64,000 bases of DNA from Yinghuangia soli (GCF_021502675.1 NZ_JAKFHA010000009.1:200168-264167), one strand, 5' to 3'. Positions 8,529 through 16,259 are shown, counted from the stretch's first letter. Numbers and translations are program-made. Notes: a model not told the origin generated them from the sequence alone.

Positions 8529-8945
8529 TCAGGGCCGGTGCTCGTGCGCGAGAGCGCGCAGCGCGTGCATCGCCCGCTCGGCGTCCGCCTCCGCGACGAA
8601 CAGGTGGTCGTGGAAGAAGCCCGCGACCACGTTGCAGCTCATGCCGAGGTCCGCGAGCCGGTTCGCGAACGCCGCGGTCAGCCCGACCGCGTCCAGCGCC
8701 GAATGCACCCGCAGCGTGATCCACGCCGCGACGAAGTCGTAGGCCAGCCCCGCGGCGTCGGCCTGCGCCCGGGGCAGGACCAGCGTCGTGCCCTCGGCCT
8801 CGGCGACCGTCACCACCGGGTCGAGCCCGTCCGGGACCGGTCCGGCCACGGTCGTGAACACCCATGAACCCGAGTTGAGTTCAGGCTCCATGCTCCCCAG
8901 GAGCACGCGCAGGTCGCGCTCTCCGCCGCCGTCATCGGTGCTCAC
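8529..8945 (-). CDS. Small ACT-domain protein (CASTOR/ACT_7-like)
   Basis: A 138-residue cytoplasmic protein made of two ACT-like modules: an N-terminal half with SGSWVFTTVAGPVPDGLDPVVTVAEAEGTTLVL and a C-terminal half with AWITLRVHSALDAVGLTAAFANRLADLGMSCNVVAGFFHDHLFV. Stand-alone proteins of this type are thought to sense small ligands, often amino acids, but the ligand is not readable. GTG 8945 is taken as start because GGGAAGG lies about 9 nt upstream; the open frame extends to 9053 with an Arg/Gly-rich, non-conserved leader. It is divergent from the MFS gene across a palindrome-rich 347-bp region. Confidence 0.7.
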   Translation of the reverse strand: MSTDDGGGERDLRVLLGSMEPELNSGSWVFTTVAGPVPDGLDPVVTVAEAEGTTLVLPRAQADAAGLAYDFVAAWITLRVHSALDAVGLTAAFANRLADLGMSCNVVAGFFHDHLFVAEADAERAMHALRALAHEHRP

Positions 8946-9100
8946 CGCGGTCGCCTTCCCTCGTACCGGCCCGGGACGACTCCGCCCGAGGCGTGGACCT
9001 CCCCAGTCTGGCAGACGACGCCGAGGGCGCCCCCGCGCCGCGCCCTCGCGCATGCGCCCGCGCCGCGCGTGGCCCGGCGGTCCTGCCGCGGTGGCCGGAA

Positions 9101-9194
9101 CCGATATCGGATCGATGCGCGATCCGAAAACCTACTGCCTGGTGCGGGAACGTTCCAGCAGGCATGATTTCGCCGCTGGCATATGTCAGCGGCG
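9101..9194. promoter_or_regulatory. Cluster of four palindromes between the ACT and MFS genes
   Basis: Within 94 bp lie CCGATATCGG (9101-9110), CGGATCG-N5-CGATCCG (9108-9126), GGAACGTTCC (9147-9156) and CGCCGCTG-N8-CAGCGGCG (9171-9194). The third has the central CG typical of LacI-family operators such as those of CebR-type sugar regulators. A perfect TTGACA at 9195-9200 follows the last palindrome but has no clear -10. No LacI gene is in the window. Confidence 0.5.
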
Positions 9195-9292
9195 TTGACA
9201 TGAATGTTGATTCGCCTGCCTTCCGCCGTGCTCGGGGCCGGGTCCTCAGGGCCACTGCGCGGCGGACCCACGACGAAAGACCGATCACCCTC

Positions 9293-10630
9293 ATGACGCA
9301 GACCTCCCTCGAGGCCCGCGACGGCGTCGACCCGCCGTCCACTGCACCCGGCGCGGCACCTTCCGCCGGCGGACGCGACCGGATCGCGCCGCTGTACTTC
9401 ACCCTGCCGTTCGCGAACGTCGCACTGTGGCTGGTGTGGATGGGCGCGGGCTCCTTCCTGATCCCCATCCAGGTCATGGGCATCACGGGCGACACCGACC
9501 CGGACGCGCTGAAGAACGCGTCGGCGATCGGCGCCGCACTCGCCGCCATCGGCAACCCGCTTTTCGGCCAGTTGTCGGACCGCACCCGGTCCCGGTTCGG
9601 CCGCCGTACCCCCTGGGTCCTCGCCTGCGCCGGAATGGCGGCCCTCGCCCTCATCGGGCAGGCCAAGGCCGACTCGATCCTGATGCTCGGACTCACCTGG
9701 GGTACGGTCCAGTTCATCCTGAACGGCTACCAGGCCGGCATCACCGCGGCCATGCCGGACCGGGTCCCGCCCGCGAAGTACGGCATCTTCTCCGGCCTCA
9801 TCGGCCTCGCCTCGCCGATCGCCATCCTGCTGACGGCGTTCGTCATCGGCGGCGTCGACATGTCGCGGCTCGGCGGGGACGGCGTGCTCGGCGGCTTCGG
9901 CGGCAAGTTCACCGGGGCCAACGGCTACTACCTGCTGGCCGGCGCCGTCGTGCTCGGCGCGCTGGTGTTCGCGTTCGTCTCGCCCGAGCCGTCCAGCAAG
10001 GGGATGGCCGTCGAGAAGTTCGTCCTCAAGGACTTCCTCGCCGGCTTCTGGGTCTCCCCGCGCAAGTACCCCGACTTCGCGTGGGCGTTCCTGTCCCGCT
10101 TCGGCGTCATGACCGGGTACTTCATCACGCTGATCTACAGCTATTTCATGCTGATCGACTACGTGAAGGTGCCCGAGGAGGACGTCAATCCGGTCACCGG
10201 CTACCTGCTGGTGGTCAGCGCCGCCGCCACCATCGTCGCCTCCCTGGTCATCGGCAAGGTCGCCGACCGGGTCCGCAAGGTCAAGCCCTTTGTGCTGGCG
10301 TCCGGCATCGCCTCGGGCATCTCGCTGATGATCCCGCTGTGGTGGCCCACGGTCGGCGGCCTCACCGCGTTCAACATCGCCAACGGCTTCGCGTTCGGCA
10401 TGTACATGGCCGTCGACATGGCCCTGATCACCCAGGTGCTGCCCAACAACCGCGACGCGGGCAAGGACATGGGGATCATCAACATCGCCAACGCGGCCCC
10501 GCAGGTGGCGGCCCCGTTCGTCGCGGCGTGGATCGTCGACGCCGCGGGCTATGAGGGGATGTTCTGGACGGCCGGCCTCATCGGGATCGCCGGGGCACTG
10601 TTCGTGATCAAGGTCAAGGACGTGAAGTAG
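9293..10630 (+). CDS. MFS transporter, SLC45/sugar:cation symporter-like
   Basis: A 445-residue polytopic membrane protein with about 12 membrane segments. The loop between segments 2 and 3 carries the MFS motif A as GQLSDRTRSRFGRRTPWV, the form seen in sucrose/SLC45-like and GPH-like transporters, and a related sequence GKVADRVRKVKP follows the central loop. That pattern suggests sugar or glycoside uptake; the solute is not determinable. ATG 9293 is chosen because the hydrophobic domain starts soon after; an in-frame ATG at 9200 would add 31 basic residues and neither has a strong ribosome site. A LacI-type palindrome upstream fits a sugar transporter. The gene stands alone and ends at an inverted repeat. 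Confidence 0.8.
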   Translation: MTQTSLEARDGVDPPSTAPGAAPSAGGRDRIAPLYFTLPFANVALWLVWMGAGSFLIPIQVMGITGDTDPDALKNASAIGAALAAIGNPLFGQLSDRTRSRFGRRTPWVLACAGMAALALIGQAKADSILMLGLTWGTVQFILNGYQAGITAAMPDRVPPAKYGIFSGLIGLASPIAILLTAFVIGGVDMSRLGGDGVLGGFGGKFTGANGYYLLAGAVVLGALVFAFVSPEPSSKGMAVEKFVLKDFLAGFWVSPRKYPDFAWAFLSRFGVMTGYFITLIYSYFMLIDYVKVPEEDVNPVTGYLLVVSAAATIVASLVIGKVADRVRKVKPFVLASGIASGISLMIPLWWPTVGGLTAFNIANGFAFGMYMAVDMALITQVLPNNRDAGKDMGIINIANAAPQVAAPFVAAWIVDAAGYEGMFWTAGLIGIAGALFVIKVKDVK

Positions 10631-10650
10631 CGGTTGCCTCGGGGGTGTTC

Positions 10651-10677
10651 GCCCGCCGTCACGTGAGTGCGGCGGGC
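10651..10677 (+). terminator. Hairpin after the MFS gene
   Basis: GCCCGCCG (10651-10658) pairs perfectly with CGGCGGGC (10670-10677), 20 nt after the stop codon. The loop contains the palindrome TCACGTGA. Confidence 0.5.
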
Positions 10678-10802
10678 GGGCGCCGCCGTTGCGCGGTGCC
10701 CCGGCCCGTCCGCGGCTGCATCCGCGCCAGTAGGGCGTATCCCCGGCCGACAGTGGGGCTAGCCCCATGTTTCGGGGCGGCCCCGGTCCCTAGCCTCGGA
10801 GC

Positions 10803-11357
10803 ATGCTGAGGGAACCTGCCATGCGGGCATCCGACGTCGACCGCGAGGCCGCGGTCGACCTTCTGCGGAACCACCACGACCAGGGACGCCTGACGCTGGA
10901 CGAATTCACCGACCGCGTCGGGTCCGCGTACGGTGCCGTCACCTTGGGCGAACTGGCCGTCCTGCTGAAGGATCTGCCACCGCCGGAGCATCTGGAGTAC
11001 GAGGTGGAGGTGCTGCGCGCCGCGGCCCGCAACCCGGGCCTGGCCGCGCGGAACGCCGTCCCGCCGCTCGCCGTCCCGCGCCCTGCCCCGCGGCCGGCGC
11101 CGTACTCCGCGCCGGCCCCGCCACCGCAGTACGCAGAGCCCGAGCGCCGCGGCACCACGGCCCGGCAGCTCATGCGCGGGCTGTGGACGGCGGTCCTCGC
11201 GGTCACCTTCGTCAACACGGTGATCTGGTTGCTCGTCCTGGTCAGTCAGGGCCCGGTGTACTTCTGGCCCATCTGGGTCTTCGGCCCGCCCGCCGCCCTT
11301 CTCGGCGCGGTCGAGCTGTGCCTCCACCGCCATCCGGAGAATGGCGCTGCGGGATAA
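10803..11357 (+). CDS. DUF1707 (SHOCT-like) protein with C-terminal membrane segments
   Basis: The N-terminal 60 residues match the DUF1707 pattern: MRASDVDREAAVDLLRNHH, then GRLTLDEFTDRVGSAY and a closing LGELAVLLKDLP. A Pro/Ala-rich linker follows, then two hydrophobic segments (about 120-165) that would anchor the protein with both ends in the cytoplasm. The molecular role of this actinobacterial family is unknown. Two starts are possible: ATG 10803, placed 6 nt after a TAGCCT hexamer (leaderless), or ATG 10821, which has GAGGGA 7 nt upstream and gives the usual family beginning MRASD. It is convergent with the TetR gene, 5 nt apart. Confidence 0.75.
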   Translation: MLREPAMRASDVDREAAVDLLRNHHDQGRLTLDEFTDRVGSAYGAVTLGELAVLLKDLPPPEHLEYEVEVLRAAARNPGLAARNAVPPLAVPRPAPRPAPYSAPAPPPQYAEPERRGTTARQLMRGLWTAVLAVTFVNTVIWLLVLVSQGPVYFWPIWVFGPPAALLGAVELCLHRHPENGAAG

Positions 11358-11362
11358 GGCTC

Positions 11363-11995
11363 TTAGGGCGTGGCCCGGGCGCTCGCGAAGGCGGCGGTGA
11401 GTTCCGTGAGGAGGTCGCGCCCGCGGGCCGGCCCGCCCTTGATGCGGCCCTCGAGCGTGAGGCTGACGAGCCCGTGCAAGTGGGCCCAGAGGAGATCGGC
11501 GGCCGCGTCGTCGTCGTACGCGGTCGCGGGGTGGCCGGGCGCAGCGGTCCGGACGGTGTCCTTGAGGACCTCGAAGCACCGGATGGCCGAGGGCGGGGCG
11601 TCCGGGGTGCCGAAGGGGACGTCGGGGAGGTTGTGCATGAGCCGGTACAGGTGCGGATCGGCGGCCGCGAACTCCCAGTAGGCCGCCGCGACTGCGGGCA
11701 GCATGCCGGCCTCCGCATCCACCGCGCCGCGGGCCGCGTCGAGGCGGTCGGCCAACTCGGCGAAGCCGACGTCGACGACGCCCAGCAGCAGCGCCCGCTT
11801 GTTCGCGAAGGACTGGTAGACGATCGGCGCCGTGTAGCCGACCCGGTCGGCCACCGCCCGCATGGTGACGTTCTCGAAGCCGCCGCCCTCGGCGGCCGCC
11901 GCCCGGGCGGCGGCCAGCAACTCGGCGCGCAACTGCTCCCTGGCCTGGGCGCGTTCGTCCGCCGTGCCCTTGACCCTGTACTGCCCTGCGGGCAT
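11363..11995 (-). CDS. TetR/AcrR family transcriptional regulator
   Basis: A 210-residue one-component repressor. The N-terminal helix-turn-helix reads FENVTMRAVADRVGYTAPIVYQSFANKRALLLGVV (about residues 35-70) with the TetR_N spacing; the remainder is a ligand-binding domain resembling WHG-type C-terminal domains (WEFAAADPHLYRLMHNLPD). ATG 11995 has AGGAGG immediately upstream. It is divergent from the oxidoreductase gene at 12097, and two near-identical palindromes lie between the starts, so it probably represses itself and that gene. An open frame extends to 12703 but only overlaps the neighbour. Confidence 0.9.
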   Translation of the reverse strand: MPAGQYRVKGTADERAQAREQLRAELLAAARAAAAEGGGFENVTMRAVADRVGYTAPIVYQSFANKRALLLGVVDVGFAELADRLDAARGAVDAEAGMLPAVAAAYWEFAAADPHLYRLMHNLPDVPFGTPDAPPSAIRCFEVLKDTVRTAAPGHPATAYDDDAAADLLWAHLHGLVSLTLEGRIKGGPARGRDLLTELTAAFASARATP

Positions 11996-12018
11996 CCGGT
12001 CCTCCTGCCGCTCATTTT

Positions 12019-12033
12019 CTAACGATGTTAGAC
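12019..12033. promoter_or_regulatory. TetR operator, copy 1
   Basis: TCTAACGATGTTAGA, with perfect 6-bp arms TCTAAC/GTTAGA around GAT, lies 24 nt upstream of the TetR start. Confidence 0.7.
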
Positions 12034-12062
12034 AACTCTGCGGAGATGATCTACTCTCGAAA

Positions 12063-12077
12063 TCTAACGTTGTTAGA
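12063..12077. promoter_or_regulatory. TetR operator, copy 2
   Basis: TCTAACGTTGTTAGA has the same arms as copy 1 with a different central triplet, centred 44 bp away (about four helical turns) and 20 nt before the oxidoreductase start. Confidence 0.7.
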
Positions 12078-12096
12078 AATCGAGGGGAGCTCCAGC

Positions 12097-12966
12097 ATGC
12101 GGGTATTGGTGACGGGCGTTTCGGGGGCCATCGGCAGTGCTGTCGCCCGGTCGCTGCTGCGGCGCGGCCACACGGTCGTCGGGACGGTCTCGGCCGGCTC
12201 GCGGTCGCAGGCCCCGGACGGTGTCGAAGTGCTCCCGGTCGACCTGTTCGAGGCCGGGGCGCTGGCGGAAGCGGCCCGGAGCGCGGACGCGGCCGTGCAT
12301 GCGGCGTCCAGCAACGACGAACGCGCCGGCGAGCTCGATCACATAGTGGTCGACGACCTGATCGAGGCGTTCGAGGGCACCGGCAAGCCGCTCGTCTACA
12401 CCAGCGGCCTCTGGCTGCACGGCAATGCGGGGGCGGCGCCGTCGACCGAGGAGTCGCCGTTCGACCCGCCGATGGTGGTGGCGTGGCGGCCGGCGGTCGA
12501 GGACCGGCTCCTGGCGGCGGCGTCCCGCGGTGTCCGCACGGTCCGGATCCGGGCCGGCCTGGTCTACGGCGGCGGGCGCGGGTACGTCCCGATGCTCCTC
12601 GCCCCGCAGGACGGCGAAGGCGGAAAAGCGGTCCGGCACTTCGGCGACGGATCCAACCGCTGGGCGCTCGTGCACGCCGACGACCTCGGCGACCTGTACG
12701 CACTCGCGGTGGAGAAGGCCCCGGCCGGATCGGTCTACCTCGGCGTGGCCGGCGAGCCCGTACGGGTGCGCGATGCGGCCGGGGTCGTCGCCGGCAGGTA
12801 CGGCGTGCAGGTCCAGGGCTGGGACCCGGAGGACGCCCGGCAGTACTGGAGCGTGATGGTCGACGCGTTCCTGCTGGACCAGGCTGCGAGCAGCGCCAAG
12901 GCGCGGGCGGAGCTGGGCTGGGCGCCGAGCCGTCCCGGGCTGCTGGAGGAACTCGCGGCTGCGTGA
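12097..12966 (+). CDS. NAD(P)-binding oxidoreductase, extended/atypical SDR
   Basis: A 289-residue Rossmann-fold protein starting MRVLVTGVSGAIGSAVARSL, with the GxxGxxG dinucleotide motif at once visible. YTSGLWLHGN and RAGLVYGGGRGYVPMLL follow the pattern of extended short-chain dehydrogenases. The usual YxxxK catalytic pair is not evident: the expected site reads VVAWRPAVEDRLL. It may therefore be a non-canonical reductase or epimerase, or a binding protein; the substrate is unknown. ATG 12097 follows GGGGAG. It is divergent from the TetR gene and flanked by that regulator's operator pair, so expression is probably induced by the TetR ligand. Confidence 0.8.
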   Translation: MRVLVTGVSGAIGSAVARSLLRRGHTVVGTVSAGSRSQAPDGVEVLPVDLFEAGALAEAARSADAAVHAASSNDERAGELDHIVVDDLIEAFEGTGKPLVYTSGLWLHGNAGAAPSTEESPFDPPMVVAWRPAVEDRLLAAASRGVRTVRIRAGLVYGGGRGYVPMLLAPQDGEGGKAVRHFGDGSNRWALVHADDLGDLYALAVEKAPAGSVYLGVAGEPVRVRDAAGVVAGRYGVQVQGWDPEDARQYWSVMVDAFLLDQAASSAKARAELGWAPSRPGLLEELAAA

Positions 12967-13054
12967 GGCAGGTTGCACCATCAGGGGCGGGGCCGCTGCG
13001 GTCCCGCCCCCGGTGTCTCAGGGGGCGCGGTCAGCGTACCCGCGCGGCCGTCGG

Positions 13055-13585
13055 TCAGCGCGTGCAGAACACGCAGGTGCCGCCCCACTCGCCAAGCGCG
13101 AGGACGCGGTGCGTGAGGCAGGTCGCCAGAGCGGGGTCGTCGGGGTCGTCCGGTTCGGTGGGTGGCGTCCGGTCGAGGGGTGGGGCGAGCGGCGGGGCGA
13201 GGGGCGGGGTGAGCGGTGGGGTGAACGCCTCGACCATGCCGCGGAAGCGGCGCAAGTAGTCGAGAGCGTAAGGCGGTTCGTAACCCAGCTCGGACCAGCG
13301 GTGCCCGCTCGCCGCGAGGTCGACGGTGTCGAGGATGAAGCGCCGCACCCGAGCCTGCTCGTCGGCGGTGGGCCCCCAGGTGATCTCGTCCAGATCGAAG
13401 CCGACGCAGCCGCGTCCCCTCATGTTCTGGTCCTGTGCGGCCATCAGTGCGGCGAACCGGTACTCGCTCGGCGCTCCGGCCGTCGCGCTGACGGCGAGCA
13501 TCATGACCTCGACGAACACCTCGGTGCCGCCGTTGGTCAGCTCCAGCTCGGTGCCCGGGCCGCCGAAACAGTTCATGGCATCCAT
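13055..13585 (-). CDS. Hypothetical protein with Pro-Pro-Leu repeat and C-terminal Cys/His cluster
   Basis: A 176-residue soluble protein that I do not recognise. The first 125 residues look folded (GGTEVFVEVMMLAVSATAG, GCVGFDLDEITWG, ARVRRFILDTVDLAAS). A repetitive proline linker built from PPLT/PPLA units follows, encoded by four tandem 12-nt repeats. The tail CLTHRVLALGEWGGTCVFC could bind a metal. Two ATGs 9 nt apart are possible starts and neither has a strong ribosome site. It is convergent with the oxidoreductase gene and divergent from the hydrolase gene at 13704. G/C third-position bias supports coding. Confidence 0.55.
   Translation of the reverse strand: MDAMNCFGGPGTELELTNGGTEVFVEVMMLAVSATAGAPSEYRFAALMAAQDQNMRGRGCVGFDLDEITWGPTADEQARVRRFILDTVDLAASGHRWSELGYEPPYALDYLRRFRGMVEAFTPPLTPPLAPPLAPPLDRTPPTEPDDPDDPALATCLTHRVLALGEWGGTCVFCTR
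13179..13226. repeat. Four tandem 12-nt repeats in the hypothetical gene
   Basis: Units GGTGGGGCGAGC, GGCGGGGCGAGG, GGCGGGGTGAGC and GGTGGGGTGAAC run head to tail. On the minus strand each adds four residues of the PPLx type, so copy number can vary without a frameshift. Confidence 0.75.
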
Positions 13586-13633
13586 CCAACCCCACGGCGC
13601 GGCCGGCCTTCATATGTTCTTGGTTCAGATCAT

Positions 13634-13662
13634 TTGACTTGAGATCAATGCGCCTCTAGATT
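13634..13662 (+). promoter_or_regulatory. Housekeeping-type promoter of the hydrolase gene
   Basis: TTGACT (13634-13639), 17 nt, TAGATT (13657-13662): a near-consensus vegetative sigma promoter. The spacer begins with TTGA-GA-TCAA (about 13639-13648) and CATC-TCA-GATG lies at 13665-13675; TCAGATCAT (13625-13633) recurs as TCAGATGAT (13669-13677). These are candidate sites for the MarR protein encoded downstream. Confidence 0.65.
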
Positions 13663-13703
13663 CTCATCTCAGATGATCCGAACTCAGAAGATATGGAGTC
13701 GTC

Positions 13704-14621
13704 ATGGCACACGTGCGCACCGATGCGGAGCTGGCCCGTTCCCTGGACGGGGACTTCACCAGCCGGCACGCCGAGGTCAACGGGGTCGACCTGCACTACG
13801 TGATCGGCGGGCAGGGCGATCCACTGGTCCTGCTGGGCGGGTGGCCGCAGACCTGGTGGCAGTTCCACAAGGTCATGCCGGAACTGGCCCGCCGGTACCG
13901 GGTGATCGCCGTCGACCTGCGGGGGATGGGCGGGTCCGGCAAGCCGCACAGCGGCTACGACAAGCGCACCATGGCCGAGGACATCCGCGCACTCCTGCAG
14001 CACCTCGGCCACGCCAAGGCGAGCATCGCCGGCCACGACATCGGCGCGATGGTCGCCCAGTCGCTCGCCGCCAACCACCCCGAGGCCGTCGACAAGCTCG
14101 TCCTGATGGACGTCCACCACCCGGACCAGGACATGTACGGGCTGTCCCTGCTGCCCCAGCCCGACCAGCACGTGGACGGCGACTTCCGGGTGGGCTCCCG
14201 CGTCTACCTGTGGTGGTTCGCGCTCAACCAGGTGCGCGGCCTGCCCGAGACCCTGCTCGCCGGCCGCGAAAGGGCCTGGATCGACGCACTGTTCGACTAC
14301 ATGCTGCTGGACCCCACGTCCATCGGCGACCACGACCGGGACGTCTACGCGCAGGCCTACGCCACGCCGGATGCGGTCCGGGCCGGGAACGCCTGGTACC
14401 AGGAGTTCATGCGCGATATCGAGGACGAGAAGACGCACGGCCCGCTCGCGATGCCCGTCCTCGGGATCGGCGGCGACCACAGCAACTACGGGTATCTGGC
14501 GTCGGCGCTGCCCGCCAAGGGGCCTGACGTACGCGTGGTCGAACTGGCAAAGAGCGGCCACTACCTTCCCGAGGAGCAGCCGGAGGAAGTCGTGCGGCTG
14601 ATCGCGGAGTTCCTCGGCTGA
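13704..14621 (+). CDS. Alpha/beta hydrolase, epoxide-hydrolase/dehalogenase type
   Basis: A 305-residue alpha/beta-hydrolase-fold enzyme. The nucleophile elbow is GHDIGA, so the nucleophile is Asp, as in epoxide hydrolases and haloalkane/haloacetate dehalogenases; DLRGMGGSGKP and the C-terminal GIGGDHSNY and KSGHYLPEEQPEEV supply the rest of the core and the catalytic His. The usual HGxP oxyanion motif reads LGGWPQTW, with Leu in place of His. The substrate is unknown; the cap domain WWFALNQVRGLPETLL fits epoxide hydrolases. ATG 13704 follows GGAG. A strong promoter precedes it and a MarR gene lies 144 nt downstream beyond a large inverted repeat. Confidence 0.85.
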   Translation: MAHVRTDAELARSLDGDFTSRHAEVNGVDLHYVIGGQGDPLVLLGGWPQTWWQFHKVMPELARRYRVIAVDLRGMGGSGKPHSGYDKRTMAEDIRALLQHLGHAKASIAGHDIGAMVAQSLAANHPEAVDKLVLMDVHHPDQDMYGLSLLPQPDQHVDGDFRVGSRVYLWWFALNQVRGLPETLLAGRERAWIDALFDYMLLDPTSIGDHDRDVYAQAYATPDAVRAGNAWYQEFMRDIEDEKTHGPLAMPVLGIGGDHSNYGYLASALPAKGPDVRVVELAKSGHYLPEEQPEEVVRLIAEFLG

Positions 14622-14635
14622 ACGGCAGCGGCTGC

Positions 14636-14709
14636 GGATCCCGCCCGGCCGGCCGCGTCCGGCCGACCGGGTCCGCCCGCCCGGCCCGTCGGTCGGCCGG
14701 GCGGGATCC
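14636..14709 (+). terminator. Large inverted repeat between hydrolase and MarR genes
   Basis: Perfect 16-bp arms GGATCCCGCCCGGCCG (14636-14651) and CGGCCGGGCGGGATCC (14694-14709) flank 42 nt that are themselves GC-rich and partly self-complementary. Probably terminates the hydrolase transcript. Confidence 0.6.
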
Positions 14710-14765
14710 ACGAGACGGTCTAGGCTGAGAAGATCCGAACCCAGCCGATTCCGGGAGGAAGCCCC

Positions 14766-15224
14766 GTGGCGGTCCCCGCGCTCCGCGAGCACCTCGCCCT
14801 GTTGTTGTCGGTCGCCGGCCACGTCGTGAAGCAGACCGAGGAGCAGCGGCTGGGCGAGGCCGTGGACCTGACCGTCCGCGAACAGGTCGCGCTCACCGCG
14901 ATCGCCGAGGGCGCCCCCACCCAGCTGGCGATCGCGCAGAAGGCCGGGCTCGACAAGAGCACCCTCATCCCGGTCCTCGACCAGCTCGAACGCAAGAAGC
15001 TCGTCGAGCGCCGCCCCGACCCGGCCGACCGGCGGGCCCGCGTGGTCACGATGACCCCCGCGGGACGCCGCGTACTGACCCGCTCCGCCCCTGTCGTCGC
15101 CGCCGTCGAGGAGGACCTCCTCGCCGACCTGACTCCGGACGAGCGAGAGCAGCTCCGCGGTCTCCTGCAGCGTGTGGTGGAGGGCCGGATGACTCGCGTA
15201 TCGGTGCCGGGTTCCTGCCTCTGA
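14766..15224 (+). CDS. MarR family transcriptional regulator
   Basis: A 152-residue winged-helix regulator. The DNA-binding core is TVREQVALTAIAEGAPTQLAIAQKAGLDKSTLIPVLDQLERKKLVERRPDPADRRARVVTMT, cut here by description: recognition helix at about 60-80, basic wing DPADRRAR at about 85-92. GTG 14766 has GGAGGAAG 5 nt upstream, and TAGGCT about 45 nt upstream may be the -10. MarR proteins bind short palindromes as dimers and release DNA on binding phenolic or oxidising ligands. The likely target is the hydrolase promoter upstream, where MarR-like half-sites are visible. Confidence 0.88.
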   Translation: MAVPALREHLALLLSVAGHVVKQTEEQRLGEAVDLTVREQVALTAIAEGAPTQLAIAQKAGLDKSTLIPVLDQLERKKLVERRPDPADRRARVVTMTPAGRRVLTRSAPVVAAVEEDLLADLTPDEREQLRGLLQRVVEGRMTRVSVPGSCL

Positions 15225-15331
15225 GCGCCGAAGTACTGATCCGCGACTGATTCCGCGCCGGGCGGGCGTCCGTAATTTCGTTCCCACGAAGCCGCTGCAG
15301 CAGCGCAGCGGCCGACGAAGGGACGGACCCC

Positions 15332-15682
15332 ATGACCGCGTACGTCATCGCCCACCTGCAGGACGCCGCGCCGCACACGGACATCGCCGACTACATCGAG
15401 CGTCTGCCGGGCACGATGGCGCCGTACGGAGGCCGCTACCTCGTGCACTTCGCCCAGCACGAGGTGAAGGAAGGCAGCTGGCCCGGGGGCGTCGTGATGC
15501 TCGGCTTCCCCGACATCGAGGCGGCCCGCGCGTGGTGGGACTCGCCCGCGTATCGCGAGCTGGCGCCGCTGAGGAAGCGGCACATCAAGGGCGACATCAT
15601 CATGATCGACGGCGTGCCCGAGGGGTACGCGCCGACGGCAGCCGTCAGCGCAATCCGCCAGGCAGCTGCCGCTGCGTCCTGA
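15332..15682 (+). CDS. DUF1330 domain protein
   Basis: A 116-residue ferredoxin-like (dimeric alpha/beta barrel) protein. It starts TAYVIAHLQ and has IADYIERLPGTMAPYGGRYLV and FPDIEAARAWWDSPAYRELAPLRKRHIKGDIIMIDG, the hallmark arrangement of DUF1330. Members are small cytoplasmic proteins without an established general function. ATG 15332 has GAAGGGACGG upstream. It follows the MarR gene by 107 nt on the same strand and may belong to the same regulatory unit. Confidence 0.85.
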   Translation: MTAYVIAHLQDAAPHTDIADYIERLPGTMAPYGGRYLVHFAQHEVKEGSWPGGVVMLGFPDIEAARAWWDSPAYRELAPLRKRHIKGDIIMIDGVPEGYAPTAAVSAIRQAAAAAS

Positions 15683-15707
15683 CGCGCGTCGTCCGGTGCC
15701 GGCCGGC

Positions 15708-16259
15708 TCAGTCGGCGACGAGCGCCTTCCAGGCATCGTCGGCATGCTCGGTCGGCCGCAGCCACGTCTGCGGCTGGCGGGCGCGGACGCTGTCATCCAC
15801 GTCCGGCTCACCGGGGAAACGCCCCTTGCGGTCCGGCCACAGCACCTGGAGGACGGGGAACGGAGCCCGGTAGAACGACAGCGCGCGGCCGAAGAACGCC
15901 GGGTACCAGCCGCCCCTCGCCTGGCGCAGCAGGACGTCGTGCCCGTCGATGACGTCACCGTGCCGCGAGCCGTCCGCGAGCGGCAGGCCGGCTGCGGCCT
16001 TCTCACCGAGGACGTTGAGCAGTTCCTGCATGAGGTACGGGTCCAGCCCGAACATCGCCACCTCGGGCGTCCCGAAGCTGTGGCGCAGGCCGATCGTGTA
16101 CGCGAAGGCGTCCCCCTGGTCGTCGGCGGGCACCGCGGCGACCATCCAGCCGGGGGATTCCACCAGCTCGGCGATCCGCAGCTCGAAGGAGTCCCGCGCG
16201 TCGCGGTCCCCGTAGTCACGGCAGACGACGCAACGGCAGGCAGAGCGTTCGGTGGGCAT
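15708..16259 (-). CDS. DUF4262 domain protein
   Basis: A 183-residue soluble protein that begins with a Cys-rich segment (ACRCVVCRDYGDRD), followed by the DUF4262 core: GWMVAAVPADDQGDAFAYTIGLRHSFGTPEVAMFGLDP and later FYRAPFPVLQVLWPDRKGRFPGEPD. DUF4262 proteins often accompany polymorphic-toxin or immunity-type genes, but their activity is unproven. No ribosome site precedes the ATG; instead TATCTT ends 6 nt before it (minus strand), so leaderless translation is likely. It is divergent from a SUKH-like gene, with 109 nt between starts. Confidence 0.75.
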   Translation of the reverse strand: MPTERSACRCVVCRDYGDRDARDSFELRIAELVESPGWMVAAVPADDQGDAFAYTIGLRHSFGTPEVAMFGLDPYLMQELLNVLGEKAAAGLPLADGSRHGDVIDGHDVLLRQARGGWYPAFFGRALSFYRAPFPVLQVLWPDRKGRFPGEPDVDDSVRARQPQTWLRPTEHADDAWKALVAD

